Notes: generated from the letters alone by a model not told the origin. A stretch of DNA of 64,000 bases from Amycolatopsis sp. MtRt-6 (GCF_017308975.1 NZ_JADWPD010000005.1:233264-297263); one strand, 5' to 3'. Counted from the first letter of the stretch, positions 1 to 9,493 are shown. A program made the numbers and translations.

Positions 1-2
1 GG

Positions 3-314
3 CACCACGGCGCCGCGAAGGGGCGGACGCCGGTCATCCTCACGCTGCAGGAGGACGGCAGCCGCACCGGCACGGCGTTCTCGGCGATCCTCGGCCACAC
101 GGCCCGCATCGCCGTTCCGGGCGGCCGCTACTTCGGCGCGGCGATGGTCGTCGACCCGGCCCGCCGCACCCTTCAGGGCATCGGCTGGTCGCGGCTGACC
201 GTGCCGGCCCACGGGACATCGCCGTGCCTCATCCCGGCCGTGCGTCCGTCGGCGCCGGTGATCCTGCAGCTCGGGCTGCGGAAGGCCGACGGGACGCCGC
301 TGTTCCGGCTTTAA
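3..314 (+). CDS. C-terminal part of a hypothetical protein
   Basis: An open frame enters from the left edge of the window and ends at TAA. About 103 residues are visible, with a typical high-GC third-position pattern. The visible part is rich in small and beta-prone residues (for example VILTLQEDGS and GGRYFGAAMVVDP) and has no catalytic motif I recognise. It converges on ftsY, and the two stop codons overlap within a shared TTAA, so the genes are packed tail to tail. The N-terminus lies outside the window and no function can be assigned. Confidence 0.6.
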   Translation, partial: HHGAAKGRTPVILTLQEDGSRTGTAFSAILGHTARIAVPGGRYFGAAMVVDPARRTLQGIGWSRLTVPAHGTSPCLIPAVRPSAPVILQLGLRKADGTPLFRL

Positions 315-1609
315 CCGAGCAGGGCGTCCACGAAGGCACCCGGCTCGAACGGCGCCAGGTCGTCCGGGCCCTCGCCCAGCCCGACCAGCTTCACCGGGAC
401 GCCCAGCTCCTTCTGGACCTGGAACACGATGCCGCCCTTGGCCGTGCCGTCCAGCTTGGTCAGCACGATGCCCGTCACGTCGATGACCTCGGCGAACACC
501 CGGGCCTGCATGAGCCCGTTCTGACCCGTCGTCGCGTCGAGGACCAGCAGGACCTCGTCGACCTTCGCCTGCTTCTCCACGACGCGCTTGACCTTGCCCA
601 GCTCGTCCATCAGGCCCGTCTTCGTGTGCAGCCGGCCCGCCGTGTCGACCAGGACCGCGTCGACGCCCGTGTCGACGCCGCGCTTGACCGCGTCGAACGC
701 GACCGCCGCCGGGTCCGCGCCCTCCTTGCCGCGGACGACCTCCGCGCCCACGCGCTCGGCCCACGTCTGCAGCTGGTCGGCCGCCGCCGCGCGGAACGTG
801 TCCGCCGCGCCCAGCAGCACCGTGCCGCCCTGGGCCACCAGGACGCGGGCGAGCTTGCCCGTGGTCGTCGTCTTGCCCGTGCCGTTGACGCCCGCCACCA
901 GCACCACCGCGGGCTGCTTCCTGCCGTCGACCGTGTGCGGCAGCGCCCGGACCGCGCGGTGGCCGTCGGTCGACAGCTGCGCCGTCAGCACCTCGTGCAG
1001 CACCTCGCGCGCCTCCGCCGACGACCGCACCGCGCGCCGGGAGAGCTCGTCGCGCAGGCGCTCGACGATCTGGTTCGTGGTGGCCGCGCCCAGGTCGGCC
1101 ATCAGCAGCGTGTCCTCGACGTCCTGCCAGGAGTCCTCGTCGAGGTCGCCGGCGCCGAGCAGGCCCAGCAGGCTCGTCCCGAACACCGACCGCGACTTCG
1201 ACAGCCGGCCGCGCAGCCGCTCCATGCGGCCGGTCGCCGGCTCGATCTCCTCGGCCGGCTCGGGCTCGGCCGCAGCGGGCTCGTCGGGCAGCTTGACGTC
1301 CCGGACCGTGCGCTGCGCCGAGTCGCGCGGCACCGCCGCGTCGTCGCCCACGGCGGGCTGGCCGTCGACCTCCGGCCGGTCCTCGACCGGGTGCTCGGCG
1401 GCGGGTTCTTCCACCGCGGTGGCCGTGCCGCCCGGCGCGAGCGCGATGCCCCCGCTGGCCGCGTACGAACCGCCCTTCGGTTTCTCCTCGACCTCGCGCC
1501 GGTCGTCCAGGCTGATCCGCCGCCTGCGTGCGATCAGCAGGCCGGTCACCAGCAGGGCGACCAGGACGACGACGGCGACGACTACGAACAGGAACCAGGT
1601 GCTCGACAC
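311..1609 (-). CDS. ftsY: Signal recognition particle receptor FtsY
   Basis: Membrane receptor for the signal recognition particle; its GTPase docks ribosome-SRP complexes at the translocon. The 432-aa protein starts with a transmembrane anchor (about residues 5-28), then an acidic, proline-rich A domain (to about 125), then the NG GTPase domain. Visible motifs are the P-loop GVNGTGKTTTTGK near residue 240, DTAGR, and TKLDGTAKGG near the C-terminus. The GTG start has an AAGGA-type ribosome site about ten bases upstream. An N-terminal TM anchor is usual for actinobacterial FtsY. In many Actinobacteria ftsY follows smc directly; here about 3.6 kb lies between them. Confidence 0.97.
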   Translation of the reverse strand: MSSTWFLFVVVAVVVLVALLVTGLLIARRRRISLDDRREVEEKPKGGSYAASGGIALAPGGTATAVEEPAAEHPVEDRPEVDGQPAVGDDAAVPRDSAQRTVRDVKLPDEPAAAEPEPAEEIEPATGRMERLRGRLSKSRSVFGTSLLGLLGAGDLDEDSWQDVEDTLLMADLGAATTNQIVERLRDELSRRAVRSSAEAREVLHEVLTAQLSTDGHRAVRALPHTVDGRKQPAVVLVAGVNGTGKTTTTGKLARVLVAQGGTVLLGAADTFRAAAADQLQTWAERVGAEVVRGKEGADPAAVAFDAVKRGVDTGVDAVLVDTAGRLHTKTGLMDELGKVKRVVEKQAKVDEVLLVLDATTGQNGLMQARVFAEVIDVTGIVLTKLDGTAKGGIVFQVQKELGVPVKLVGLGEGPDDLAPFEPGAFVDALLG

Positions 1610-1748
1610 GCGCCCATCCTTTCATCCGCGCTTCGCCACGCCGGACACCCCGTCCGCACAGGCAATTCATCACCATCTAGGTCCCGATTGGGCCAAGACT
1701 TAACCACGTGGGTTGCGTCACATCGACGGCTCCGTTAAACCCCTCCGG

Positions 1749-2957
1749 ATGGGGTTGCGAGCGAGCCACGGCTACCGGGTGATCGGCCTGATTTCGGGCA
1801 CGTCGATCGACGGCATCGACGTGGCCGCCGCCGACCTCCACGCCGAAGCCGGCACGGTCGTGCTGACCCCGCTCGGCGAGCTCGACGTCCCCTACCCGGA
1901 GCCGCTGCGCGAAGCCCTGCTCGCCGCGTTGCCGCCGAACCCCTGCACGGCGGGCGAGCTCACCCGGCTCGACACCGGTGTCGGCCAGGCGTTCGCCGAC
2001 GCGGCCCGGCGCGGGGCCGCGGAGCTCGCGGGCGGCAGCGCGGACCTGGTCGCGTCGCTGGGCCAGACGGTCTACCACTGGGTCGAAGACGGCCACGTCC
2101 GCGGCACCCTCCAGCTCGGCCAGCCCGCCTGGATCGCCGAACGCACCGGGCTGCCGGTGTGCGCGGACCTGCGCGTCCGCGACGTGGCCGCCGGCGGCCA
2201 CGGGGCGCCCCTGGCCGGCACGCTCGACCAGCTGTGGCTGCGCGGTCTCGCCCAGGACACCGGCCGTCCGGTCGCCGCGCTGAACCTCGGCGGGATCGCC
2301 AACATCACCGTCGTCGCCCCGGGCGTGCCCGTGCTCGCCTACGACACCGGGCCCGCCAACGCCCTGCTCGACCTCGCGGCCCACCGCGTCACCGGGCAAC
2401 GCAGCGACGTCGACGGCCGGCTCGCCCTCGGCGGGTCGGTGCGCGCCGACCTGCTCGACCGGCTGCTCGCCGACCCGTACTTCGCCGCCGCGCCGCCGAA
2501 GTCCACCGGCAAGGAGCACTTCAACGCGGACTACCTCGACACGGCCACGGCCGGCCTGGACCCGGTCGGCGACGGCGACCTGCTCGCGACGCTGACCGAG
2601 CTGACGGCCGTCACCGTGGCCGAGGAGTGCCGCCGCCACGGCGTCACGACCGTCATCGCCTCCGGTGGCGGCGTCGCGAACCCGGCGCTGATGGCGGCGC
2701 TGGCCCGCACCCTGTCCCCGGCGGCGCTCAAGACCAGCGACGACTTCGGGCTGCCCGGCGCCGGCAAGGAGGCGTACCTGACCGCGTTGCTGGGCTGGCT
2801 CACCTGGTGCGGCGTGCCCGGTACGGTGCCGTCGGCGACCGGTGCCCGCGGACCGCGCCTGCTCGGCGCGCTGGTCCCGGGTCGCGGCCCCCTGACCCTT
2901 CCCGCCCCGCTGGGGGGCAACGTGACACGGTTGCGAGTCGCGGAGAAGGCCGGATGA
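1749..2957 (+). CDS. anmK: Anhydro-N-acetylmuramic acid kinase AnmK
   Basis: Phosphorylates and opens 1,6-anhydro-N-acetylmuramic acid to MurNAc-6-phosphate in cell-wall recycling. The N-terminal GLISGTSIDGID is the AnmK signature (ATP/substrate binding, ASKHA fold). LNLGGIANIT, YDTGPANALLD and the late IASGGGVANP nucleotide motif also match the family. The protein is about 402 aa, close to the usual 370-390. The ATG at 1749 is my choice; an in-frame TTG at 1713 and a GTG at 1779 are alternatives and none has a good ribosome site. The symporter gene starts 15 nt downstream, which suggests co-transcription and perhaps a shared substrate class. Confidence 0.93.
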   Translation: MGLRASHGYRVIGLISGTSIDGIDVAAADLHAEAGTVVLTPLGELDVPYPEPLREALLAALPPNPCTAGELTRLDTGVGQAFADAARRGAAELAGGSADLVASLGQTVYHWVEDGHVRGTLQLGQPAWIAERTGLPVCADLRVRDVAAGGHGAPLAGTLDQLWLRGLAQDTGRPVAALNLGGIANITVVAPGVPVLAYDTGPANALLDLAAHRVTGQRSDVDGRLALGGSVRADLLDRLLADPYFAAAPPKSTGKEHFNADYLDTATAGLDPVGDGDLLATLTELTAVTVAEECRRHGVTTVIASGGGVANPALMAALARTLSPAALKTSDDFGLPGAGKEAYLTALLGWLTWCGVPGTVPSATGARGPRLLGALVPGRGPLTLPAPLGGNVTRLRVAEKAG

Positions 2958-2972
2958 GGGTAGGAGAAGTCC

Positions 2973-4535
2973 ATGCGCGGTGTTGACCTCGCCATCATCG
3001 TGATCTACCTGGCGGCGATGCCGCTGATCGGCGTGCTCGTCGGCCGGAGACAACGGTCGGCGGCCGACTACTTCGTCGGCGAGCGCAGCCTCCCGTGGGG
3101 CGCGGTGATGCTGTCGGTGGTGGCCACGGAAACCTCGACGCTCACCGTGATCAGCACGCCCGGGCTGGTCTTCGGCAACGCGTTCCTGTTCCTGCAGCTG
3201 GCCTTCGGCTACATCATCGGCCGGACGATCGCCGCGTTCGTCCTGCTGCCGCGGTACTTCCGGGGCAACCTCGTCAGCGCGTACGAGTTCCTCGGGCGGC
3301 GGTTCGGCTCCGGGCTGCAGGGCACCGCCTCGGTGACGTTCGTGATCACGCGGCTGCTCGCCGAGGGCGTGCGGCTGTTCGCCGGCGCCATCCCGATCAA
3401 GGTGATCCTGGCGCACTACGGCATCCACCTGGACTACTGGGTGATCGTCGTCATCCTCACCGCGCTGACGCTGATCTACGCCTACATCGGCGGGATCAAG
3501 GCCGTCGTCTGGGTCGACGTCATCCAGCTGTCGCTGTACCTGGGCGGCGCCGCGGTGGCCGCGATCGTGCTGCTGAACAAGCTGCCCGCCGACTGGGCCG
3601 CGCAGGCGTCCGCGGACGGCAAGTTCATGCTCGTCGACTTCACGAAGAACCTGGTGACCAGCCCGTACGCGTTCGTGACGGCGGTGCTCGGCGGCGCGGC
3701 GCTGTCGATGGCCTCCCACGGCGCGGACCAGCTGATCGCGCAGCGGCTGCTGGCCACGCGCAGCCTGCGCGACGGGCAGAAGGCGCTGATCGGAAGCGGC
3801 ATCATCGTCACCATCCAGTTCGCGCTGTTCCTGCTGGTCGGGGCGATGCTGTGGGTGTTCAACGGCCGCAAGCCGGTCGCGGAGCTGGGCATGCAGAGCC
3901 CGGACGACGTGTTCTCGCGGTTCATCATCGACGACCTGCCCGTCGGCGTGTCGGGCCTGCTCATCGCGGGCGTGCTCGCCTCGACCATGGGCGCGCTCGC
4001 CTCGGCGCTCAACGCGCTGTCGACGTCCACCGTGGCCGACCTCTACCAGCGGTTCACCAAGCGCTCGCCGGAGGACTCGAAGCTGCTGCGGCACGGTCGC
4101 ATGTGGACACTGATCTGGGCCGTCGTGTTCGCGGTGTTCGCGTCGATGTTCTCCACCACGAAGAACTCGGTCATCGAGCTGGGCCTCGCGATCACCGGGT
4201 ACACCTACGGCGCGCTGCTCGGGTCGTTCCTGCTCGGCCTGCTGATCAAGAAGGCGCGGCAGGCGGACGCGATCATCGCGTTCGTCGTCACGGTCGTGGT
4301 GATGGCGTTCGTCATCCTCGGGGTGAAGTTCAACGCGAAGACCGGCGACCTGATCGGCGTCGACTTCAGCAAGGCGGCCGGCGACAAGGTGGCGCTCGCC
4401 TACCCGTGGTACACGCTGATGGGCGTGGTCATCACGCTGGTCGTCGGCGGCTTGCTGGCGCTGCGCCACCGCACGCCGGACCCGAAGGCGGCCGAGGCCG
4501 AGGCGGTTCCGCCGCAGGAAGAGGTCGCCGCCTGA
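2973..4535 (+). CDS. Sodium:solute symporter (SSS family)
   Basis: A 520-aa integral membrane protein with about 13 hydrophobic segments. It begins with a TM helix followed by RRQRSAADYFVGERSLPWGA, the typical entry of SSS transporters. The segment with ATETSTLTVISTPG corresponds to the Na+/substrate-coupling TM1-TM2 region. It should use the Na+ gradient to import a small solute. AGGAG sits eight bases before the ATG. Its position directly after anmK makes an amino sugar or anhydro sugar a plausible substrate, but this is inference from context; sialic acid, sugar and amino-acid carriers are all found in this family. Confidence 0.9.
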   Translation: MRGVDLAIIVIYLAAMPLIGVLVGRRQRSAADYFVGERSLPWGAVMLSVVATETSTLTVISTPGLVFGNAFLFLQLAFGYIIGRTIAAFVLLPRYFRGNLVSAYEFLGRRFGSGLQGTASVTFVITRLLAEGVRLFAGAIPIKVILAHYGIHLDYWVIVVILTALTLIYAYIGGIKAVVWVDVIQLSLYLGGAAVAAIVLLNKLPADWAAQASADGKFMLVDFTKNLVTSPYAFVTAVLGGAALSMASHGADQLIAQRLLATRSLRDGQKALIGSGIIVTIQFALFLLVGAMLWVFNGRKPVAELGMQSPDDVFSRFIIDDLPVGVSGLLIAGVLASTMGALASALNALSTSTVADLYQRFTKRSPEDSKLLRHGRMWTLIWAVVFAVFASMFSTTKNSVIELGLAITGYTYGALLGSFLLGLLIKKARQADAIIAFVVTVVVMAFVILGVKFNAKTGDLIGVDFSKAAGDKVALAYPWYTLMGVVITLVVGGLLALRHRTPDPKAAEAEAVPPQEEVAA

Positions 4536-4621
4536 TCCGGCTGAACCGTTTCCGGCGGGCGCCCGTGTCCGGTGGCGGGAGCCCGCCGAGAAGCGGCGGG
4601 AGGATTTCGAAGGTGGATTCC

Positions 4622-5122
4622 ATGAAGCGGATGACGGTGGCGCTCGCGGTCGGCGCCCTCCTGGTCGGCGGCGCGGCAACGGCGTCGGCGACCCCGCCGG
4701 CGTCGAAGGTGCCGGACGCGATCAAGGTCCCGGCGGGCAACCGCGCCCTGGCGAGCTACGCGGCCGAAGGCGTGCAGATCTACGGCTGCGCGTCCGGGAC
4801 CTGGACGCTGCTCCAGCCCGCGGCGGTGCTGACCAGGCACGGGAAGCCGGTGGCGCTGCACAGCAAGGGCCCGGTCTGGACGTCCACAGTGGACGGCAGC
4901 ACGGTCGGCGCGGCGGCGGCCGCTTCGTCGCCGCGCAAGGACACCATTCCGGAGCTGCTGCTCAAGGCGATCCTCAACACCGGCGACGGGGTCTTCGGCA
5001 AGGTGACGTACATCCAGCGCCTGAACACCCGCGGCGGCGTGGCCCCGGCCGGGCCGTGCGCGGCCGGCGCGCAGACCGCGGTCCGGTACTCGGCGGACTA
5101 CGCCTTCTGGGTGGCGGGCTGA
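4622..5122 (+). CDS. Secreted DUF3455-family protein
   Basis: A 166-aa protein with a clear signal peptide: MKRMT, a hydrophobic core to about residue 22, and an AxA-type cleavage region near ATASATP. The mature part has the look of the DUF3455 family: AAEGVQIYGCASGTW early, then a VWTSTVDGSTVGA-like segment and a C-terminal RYSADYAFW. The family's function is unknown; a secreted, possibly carbohydrate-linked role is only a guess. The ATG was chosen because the signal peptide starts there and GAAGGTGG precedes it. It carries one copy of the GTCCACAGTGGAC palindrome. It lies about 85 nt after the symporter gene and converges on smc. Confidence 0.8.
   Translation: MKRMTVALAVGALLVGGAATASATPPASKVPDAIKVPAGNRALASYAAEGVQIYGCASGTWTLLQPAAVLTRHGKPVALHSKGPVWTSTVDGSTVGAAAAASSPRKDTIPELLLKAILNTGDGVFGKVTYIQRLNTRGGVAPAGPCAAGAQTAVRYSADYAFWVAG
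4882..4894. repeat. Palindrome GTCCACAGTGGAC, copy 1 (exact)
   Basis: Exact copy of the 13-bp palindrome inside the DUF3455 gene. It is read in frame as Ser-Thr-Val-Asp, with threonine codon ACA. Confidence 0.9.
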
Positions 5123-5124
5123 CC

Positions 5125-5267
5125 AGCGCCCCAATGTGGCCTTGGTTGCGTTCAACGCACCCAATGTGGCCTTCGGTGCGTTCAACCGGCACTGCGGCGC
5201 GGAGCGCCTCCGTTGAGGGCGGTGGCGGGGGCATGGATGGAGCACCGAAGGCCACATTGGGGCGCTT
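5125..5267. repeat. Intergenic palindromic repeat, long copy
   Basis: Between two convergent genes. The left arm (from 5125, reading AGCGCCCCAATGTGGCCTT) pairs with its reverse complement at 5248-5267. A second partial left-arm copy, CCCAATGTGGCCTT plus a TGCGTTCAA stretch, starts near 5160. The arms match the element at 10097-10157 almost base for base. It could fold as a long hairpin on either transcript and act as a bidirectional terminator. The sequence conservation between copies argues for a dispersed repeat family rather than chance. Confidence 0.85.
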
Positions 5268-5271
5268 GGGG

Positions 5272-8200
5272 TCAGCTGACTCCGACTGGCTCTTCCTCGG
5301 TCGTGCGCAGGCGCTGCGAAATCACCTTCGTGATGCCGTCGCCCTGCATGCTCACGCCGTAGAGGGCGTCGGCGATCTCCATCGTCGGCTTCTGGTGGGT
5401 GATGATGATCAGCTGCGACGAGTCGCGCAGCTGCTCCAGCAGCCCGATCAGCCGGCGCATGTTGGTGTCGTCGAGCGCCGCCTCGACCTCGTCCATCACG
5501 TAGAACGGTGACGGGCGGGCGCGGAAGATCGCGACCAGCATGCCCACCGCGACCAGCGACTTCTCGCCACCGGACAGCAGCGACAGCCGCTTGACCTTCT
5601 TGCCCGGCGGGCGGGCCTCGACGTCGACGCCGGTCGCCAGCAGGTCGTCCGGCTCGGTGAGGACCATCCGGCCCTCGCCGCCGGGGAAGAGCACGCCGAA
5701 CACCGTCTCGAACTCGCGTGAGACGTCCGCGTACGCCGAAGCGAAGACCTCGAGGATCTTCTCGTCGACCTGCTTGATGACCGCTTCGAGGTCCTTGCGG
5801 GTGTCCTTGAGGTCCTCCAGCTGCGTGGAGAGGAACTTGTACCGCTCCTCCAGCGCCGCGAACTCCTCCAGCGCCAGGGGGTTCACCTTGCCCAGCAGCG
5901 ACAGGTCCTTCTCGGCGCGCTTGGCGCGGCGGGCCTGGGTGTCGCGGTCGTAGGGCATCGGCGGCGGCGGGGTGACGTCCTCGCCGCGGTCCTTGGCCGC
6001 CTCGTACTCGGCCATCTCGCCCGCGCTCGGCGGGACCGGGACGTCCGGGCCGTACTCGCGGACGAGATCCTCCAGCCCCATGCCGAAGTCCTCGGCGATC
6101 TTGGCTTCCAGGGTCTCCAGCCGCAGCCGCTGCTCGGCGCGCAGCACCTCGTCGCGGTGGACGGCGTCGGTCAGCTTCTCCAGCTCGCCGGTGAGCTCGC
6201 GGACCTTGGCGCGGACGCTCGTCAGCGCCTGCTCGCGGCTCTGGCGACGGGCCTGGACCTGGTCGCGTTCGGTGGCGGCGCGCTGCACCGAGTGCTCGAT
6301 GCGCTCCAGCGCCAGCTCGCCGGCGTTGACGACGGCGTTGGCGATCTCGGCACCGCGCTTGCGGGCCGCGGCGGCGCGCTCGGCGCGCTCGCGGGCCTGC
6401 TGCTCGGCGTGCGCGGCGCGGCGGAGGCCTTCGGCCTTGCCGGCGATGCCGCGCGCCCGCTCCTCGGAGGTGCGCTGCGCGAGCCGCGCCTCCATCTCTT
6501 CCTGCCGGACGACGGCCAGTTCCTCGACCGCGGCGTCGCGCTCGGCGGTGTCCGGGTCGTCCTCGACGGGCTGCTCGGCGACGGCGGCGAGCCGTTCTTC
6601 CAGCTCGGCGAGCTGGGCGAGGGCCTGGACGCGGCTCTGCTCGACCTTCGCGCGCTGCCCGGACAGCCGCTCGACCTCGGCCTGGGCCTGCCGGGCGGCC
6701 TGCTGCAGCCGGTTGAGCCGCTCCGAGGACCGGGCCTTGCGCACCTTCGCCTCGCCGAGGGCGTCCTTGGCCTGGGACACCTCTTCACGCCGCGCCTGCT
6801 GCTCGGCGCGGGCGCCTTCCAGCTCGGCCGCGTACCGCTCCAGCGAGCGTTCGGCCAGCCGGAGCCGCTCGGCCGCCTCGTCGACGGCGGCCTGGACCTC
6901 GATGACGCTCTCGCGCTTGCCCGAGCCGCCGATCGCCCAGCGGGCGCCGAAGACGTCGCCCTCGGCGGTGACCGCGCGGACGTCCGGGTGCGCCGCGACC
7001 AGGTGCCGCGCCGCGTCGAGGTCGCGGACCAGGGCCAGCTTCTCCAGGGCCTGCTCGACGGCGGGCCGCAGCTGCGCCGGCGCCGTGACGACCTCGCGGG
7101 CCCAGCGCGCGCCGTCCGGCAGCGACGGCCAGGAATACGTGTCCACAGTGGACTCGGGTCCGCCGAGCAGGATGCCCGCGCGGCCGGAGTCGGTGTCCTT
7201 CAGGTACTTCAGGGCGCGCAGGGCGTCTTCGCCGCCCGCGACGGCGATCGCGTCGGCCACCGGGCCGAGCGCCGCGGCCAGCGCGACCTCGTACCCCGGT
7301 TCGACGGTGAGCAACGCGGCGACCGAGCCCAGCAGGCCCGGCAGCTCGTGGGACGCGCCGAGCAGCGCGCCCGCGCCGTCCTTGCGCTTGAGCCCCATCG
7401 ACAACGCCTCGACGCGTGCCTTCTCGGACGCGATCTCGCGCTCGGCGGCGCGTTCGGCCTTGACCAGCTCTTCGACGCGGGCCTTGGCCGCGTTGTTGGC
7501 CTCGACCGCGCGGTCGTGGCGGTCCATCAGGCCGGCGTCGTCGGACTCCTCCGCACCGCCTTCGGCCTTCGCCATTTCCAGCTCTTCGACGGCGATCTCG
7601 GCACGCTCGGCAGCCTCTTCGAGGGAGACGCTGAGGCGGTCGATCTCGTCGGAGGTGGCGCCGTTCTTGCTGCGCAGCGCCTCGACCTGGCCGGTCAGCT
7701 TGGCCATGCCCTCGCGGCGGTCGGCGATGGCGCGGACGGCGGCCCAGTGCGCGCGCTCGGCGGCCTGGACGCGCTGTTCGAGGTCCTCGCGGCGCAGCAC
7801 GGTCTGGGCGAGCAGCTCCCGGGCCTCCATGACCGCCTCGTTGAGCTCTTCTTCCTGCTCGGCGACGCGCTCGGCCTCTTCGAGGAGCTCTTCGGGGTCG
7901 CGGCCGCCGGTGTGCGCCGAGACGTCGGCGGAGAGGTGCCGCTGGCGCTCGATCGCGAGGCGGACGGTGCCGCGCAGCCGCTCGGCCAGCGCGGACAGCT
8001 TGTACCAGGTCTCCTGCGCGGTCTGCAGCAGCGGCGCGTCCTCGGCGAGCGAGGCCTCCAGCTCGGCTTCTTCGGCGGAGACGATCTCGAGGGTCTGCTC
8101 GACCTCGGCGCGGCGGGCGCGGGCCGTCTTCTCGTCGGCCTCTTCGCGCGCGATGGCCTCCCGCTGGGTGACCAGGTCGTCGGCGAGCAGGCGCAGGCGG

Positions 8201-8874
8201 GAGTCGCGCAGCTCGGACTGGACCGTCTGGGCCTTGCGGGCGATCTCGGCCTGCTTGCCCAGCGGCTTGAGCTGGCGGCGCAGCTCGGTGGTGAGGTCGC
8301 CGAGCCGGTCGAGGTTGCCCTGCATGTTGGCCAGCTTGCGCAGGGTCTGTTCCTTGCGCTTGCGGTGCTTGAGGACGCCGGCGGCCTCTTCGATGAAGGC
8401 GCGGCGCTCCTCGGGCTTGGACTCGAGGATCGCCGAGAGCTGGCCCTGCCCGACGATGACGTGCATTTCGCGGCCGATACCGGAGTCCGAGAGGAGCTCC
8501 TGGACGTCCATCAGGCGGCAGCGGTCGCCGTTGATCTCGTACTCGCTGGCGCCGTCGCGGAACATCCGGCGGGTGATCGAGACCTCGGAGTACTCGATGG
8601 GCAGCGCGCCGTCGGCGTTGTCGATGGTGAGGGTGACCTCGGCGCGGCCGAGCGGGGCGCGGCCCGCGGTACCGGCGAAGATGACGTCCTCCATCTTGCC
8701 GCCGCGCAGGTCCTTGGCGCCCTGGGTGCCCATGACCCAGCGCAGGGCGTCGAGGACGTTGGACTTGCCCGAGCCGTTCGGCCCGACCACGCAGGTGATG
8801 CCGGGTTCGAAGCGCAGCGTGGTGGCCGAGGCGAAGGACTTGAAGCCCTTGAGCGTCAGGCTTTTCAGGTGCAC
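5272..8874 (-). CDS. smc: Chromosome segregation ATPase SMC
   Basis: Structural maintenance of chromosomes protein, the DNA-compacting and loop-extruding ATPase that works with ScpA/ScpB. The 1200 residues show the N-terminal head with Walker A GPNGSGKSN (about 31-39), a Q-loop region, a long coiled coil rich in Glu, Arg and Ala, a hinge around residues 500-650 (with GLLGSVAALLTVEPGYEVAL), a second coiled coil, and the C-terminal head with the ABC signature LSLLSGGEKSL and Walker B FYVMDEVEAALDD. The start is GTG. It follows acyP on the same strand, the usual actinobacterial order. It contains one exact GTCCACAGTGGAC palindrome. Confidence 0.98.
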   Translation of the reverse strand: MHLKSLTLKGFKSFASATTLRFEPGITCVVGPNGSGKSNVLDALRWVMGTQGAKDLRGGKMEDVIFAGTAGRAPLGRAEVTLTIDNADGALPIEYSEVSITRRMFRDGASEYEINGDRCRLMDVQELLSDSGIGREMHVIVGQGQLSAILESKPEERRAFIEEAAGVLKHRKRKEQTLRKLANMQGNLDRLGDLTTELRRQLKPLGKQAEIARKAQTVQSELRDSRLRLLADDLVTQREAIAREEADEKTARARRAEVEQTLEIVSAEEAELEASLAEDAPLLQTAQETWYKLSALAERLRGTVRLAIERQRHLSADVSAHTGGRDPEELLEEAERVAEQEEELNEAVMEARELLAQTVLRREDLEQRVQAAERAHWAAVRAIADRREGMAKLTGQVEALRSKNGATSDEIDRLSVSLEEAAERAEIAVEELEMAKAEGGAEESDDAGLMDRHDRAVEANNAAKARVEELVKAERAAEREIASEKARVEALSMGLKRKDGAGALLGASHELPGLLGSVAALLTVEPGYEVALAAALGPVADAIAVAGGEDALRALKYLKDTDSGRAGILLGGPESTVDTYSWPSLPDGARWAREVVTAPAQLRPAVEQALEKLALVRDLDAARHLVAAHPDVRAVTAEGDVFGARWAIGGSGKRESVIEVQAAVDEAAERLRLAERSLERYAAELEGARAEQQARREEVSQAKDALGEAKVRKARSSERLNRLQQAARQAQAEVERLSGQRAKVEQSRVQALAQLAELEERLAAVAEQPVEDDPDTAERDAAVEELAVVRQEEMEARLAQRTSEERARGIAGKAEGLRRAAHAEQQARERAERAAAARKRGAEIANAVVNAGELALERIEHSVQRAATERDQVQARRQSREQALTSVRAKVRELTGELEKLTDAVHRDEVLRAEQRLRLETLEAKIAEDFGMGLEDLVREYGPDVPVPPSAGEMAEYEAAKDRGEDVTPPPPMPYDRDTQARRAKRAEKDLSLLGKVNPLALEEFAALEERYKFLSTQLEDLKDTRKDLEAVIKQVDEKILEVFASAYADVSREFETVFGVLFPGGEGRMVLTEPDDLLATGVDVEARPPGKKVKRLSLLSGGEKSLVAVGMLVAIFRARPSPFYVMDEVEAALDDTNMRRLIGLLEQLRDSSQLIIITHQKPTMEIADALYGVSMQGDGITKVISQRLRTTEEEPVGVS
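7141..7153. repeat. Palindrome GTCCACAGTGGAC, copy 2 (exact)
   Basis: Exact copy inside smc, in the hinge-region coding sequence. It is read on the minus strand as Ser-Thr-Val-Asp (ESTVDTY). Confidence 0.9.
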
Positions 8875-9030
8875 GTGGTGCTGACCCCTCTGGCCGCGGG
8901 TACTGGCGGTTCAATCGTCCCAGGCTACCTGGGGGCCCGGCGGGTCCGCCGGATGCGCCCCCTCCTCGGCGCGCCTAGCACACCGGCGGCGGCCTCAGCA
9001 ACACCACGAGCCACACCGGCCCCGGACGGC

Positions 9031-9327
9031 CTACCGCTCGACGAACCCCCGGAGTCCCCCTTTCGGGTCAGACCAGCGCTCGGCGACGTGCTCCACACTT
9101 CCGGGTGATTCTCCCGACCGTAACGCGGATAACAGCCGCTGACAGTGGTCACGGCTACCCTCCGCTATGACCTCGACACGCCCGTCGGCGAGGTTGCTCG
9201 CGCTCCCGACCAGGCCGAGTTCCAGCGCACGGCTGCGCGTCCACCAGCGGAAACCGACGCCCTGCACCCGGCCGCGCACCCACGCCGTCAGCCGGGTGTG
9301 GGTTTCTTCCTCACTCACGCCATTCAT
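9031..9327 (-). CDS. acyP: Acylphosphatase
   Basis: Small enzyme (98 aa) that hydrolyses carboxyl-phosphate bonds in acylphosphates. The substrate-binding loop GRVQGVGFRW with its catalytic Arg and the later catalytic Asn in SNLADGRVEV are both present, and the length is normal. The ATG was chosen because GGAAGGG lies just before it; longer frames upstream lack family similarity. It lies about 155 nt before smc on the same strand, the conserved acyP-smc order of Actinobacteria. The stretch between the two genes shows no other gene. Confidence 0.96.
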   Translation of the reverse strand: MNGVSEEETHTRLTAWVRGRVQGVGFRWWTRSRALELGLVGSASNLADGRVEVIAEGSRDHCQRLLSALRSGESPGSVEHVAERWSDPKGGLRGFVER

Positions 9328-9493
9328 CCCTTCCGGGTCAACCGACCGCGCACAGTAACGGATCAAGGCCACTACCTGGGCGAATACCCACCCGCCGGTG
9401 ATAACCTCCCCGCCGAGGTCGGTCCCCCGCCGTGGCTCTGCCCGTTTCCCGATCTCAGCACCGCGCCTCCCCGAAATCCCCAAGGAGCCCCGT

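Noticed and set aside
1677..4679. A 1000-codon open frame antisense to anmK and the symporter
   Set aside because: Arg/Gly/Asp-rich composition typical of a shadow frame in high-GC DNA; both plus-strand genes have clear family motifs.
5972..9108. Very long open frames on the strand opposite smc, up to about 980 codons
   Set aside because: They mirror the biased codon pattern of smc, are Ser/Arg or Gly/Leu low-complexity when translated, and have no ribosome site or family motif.
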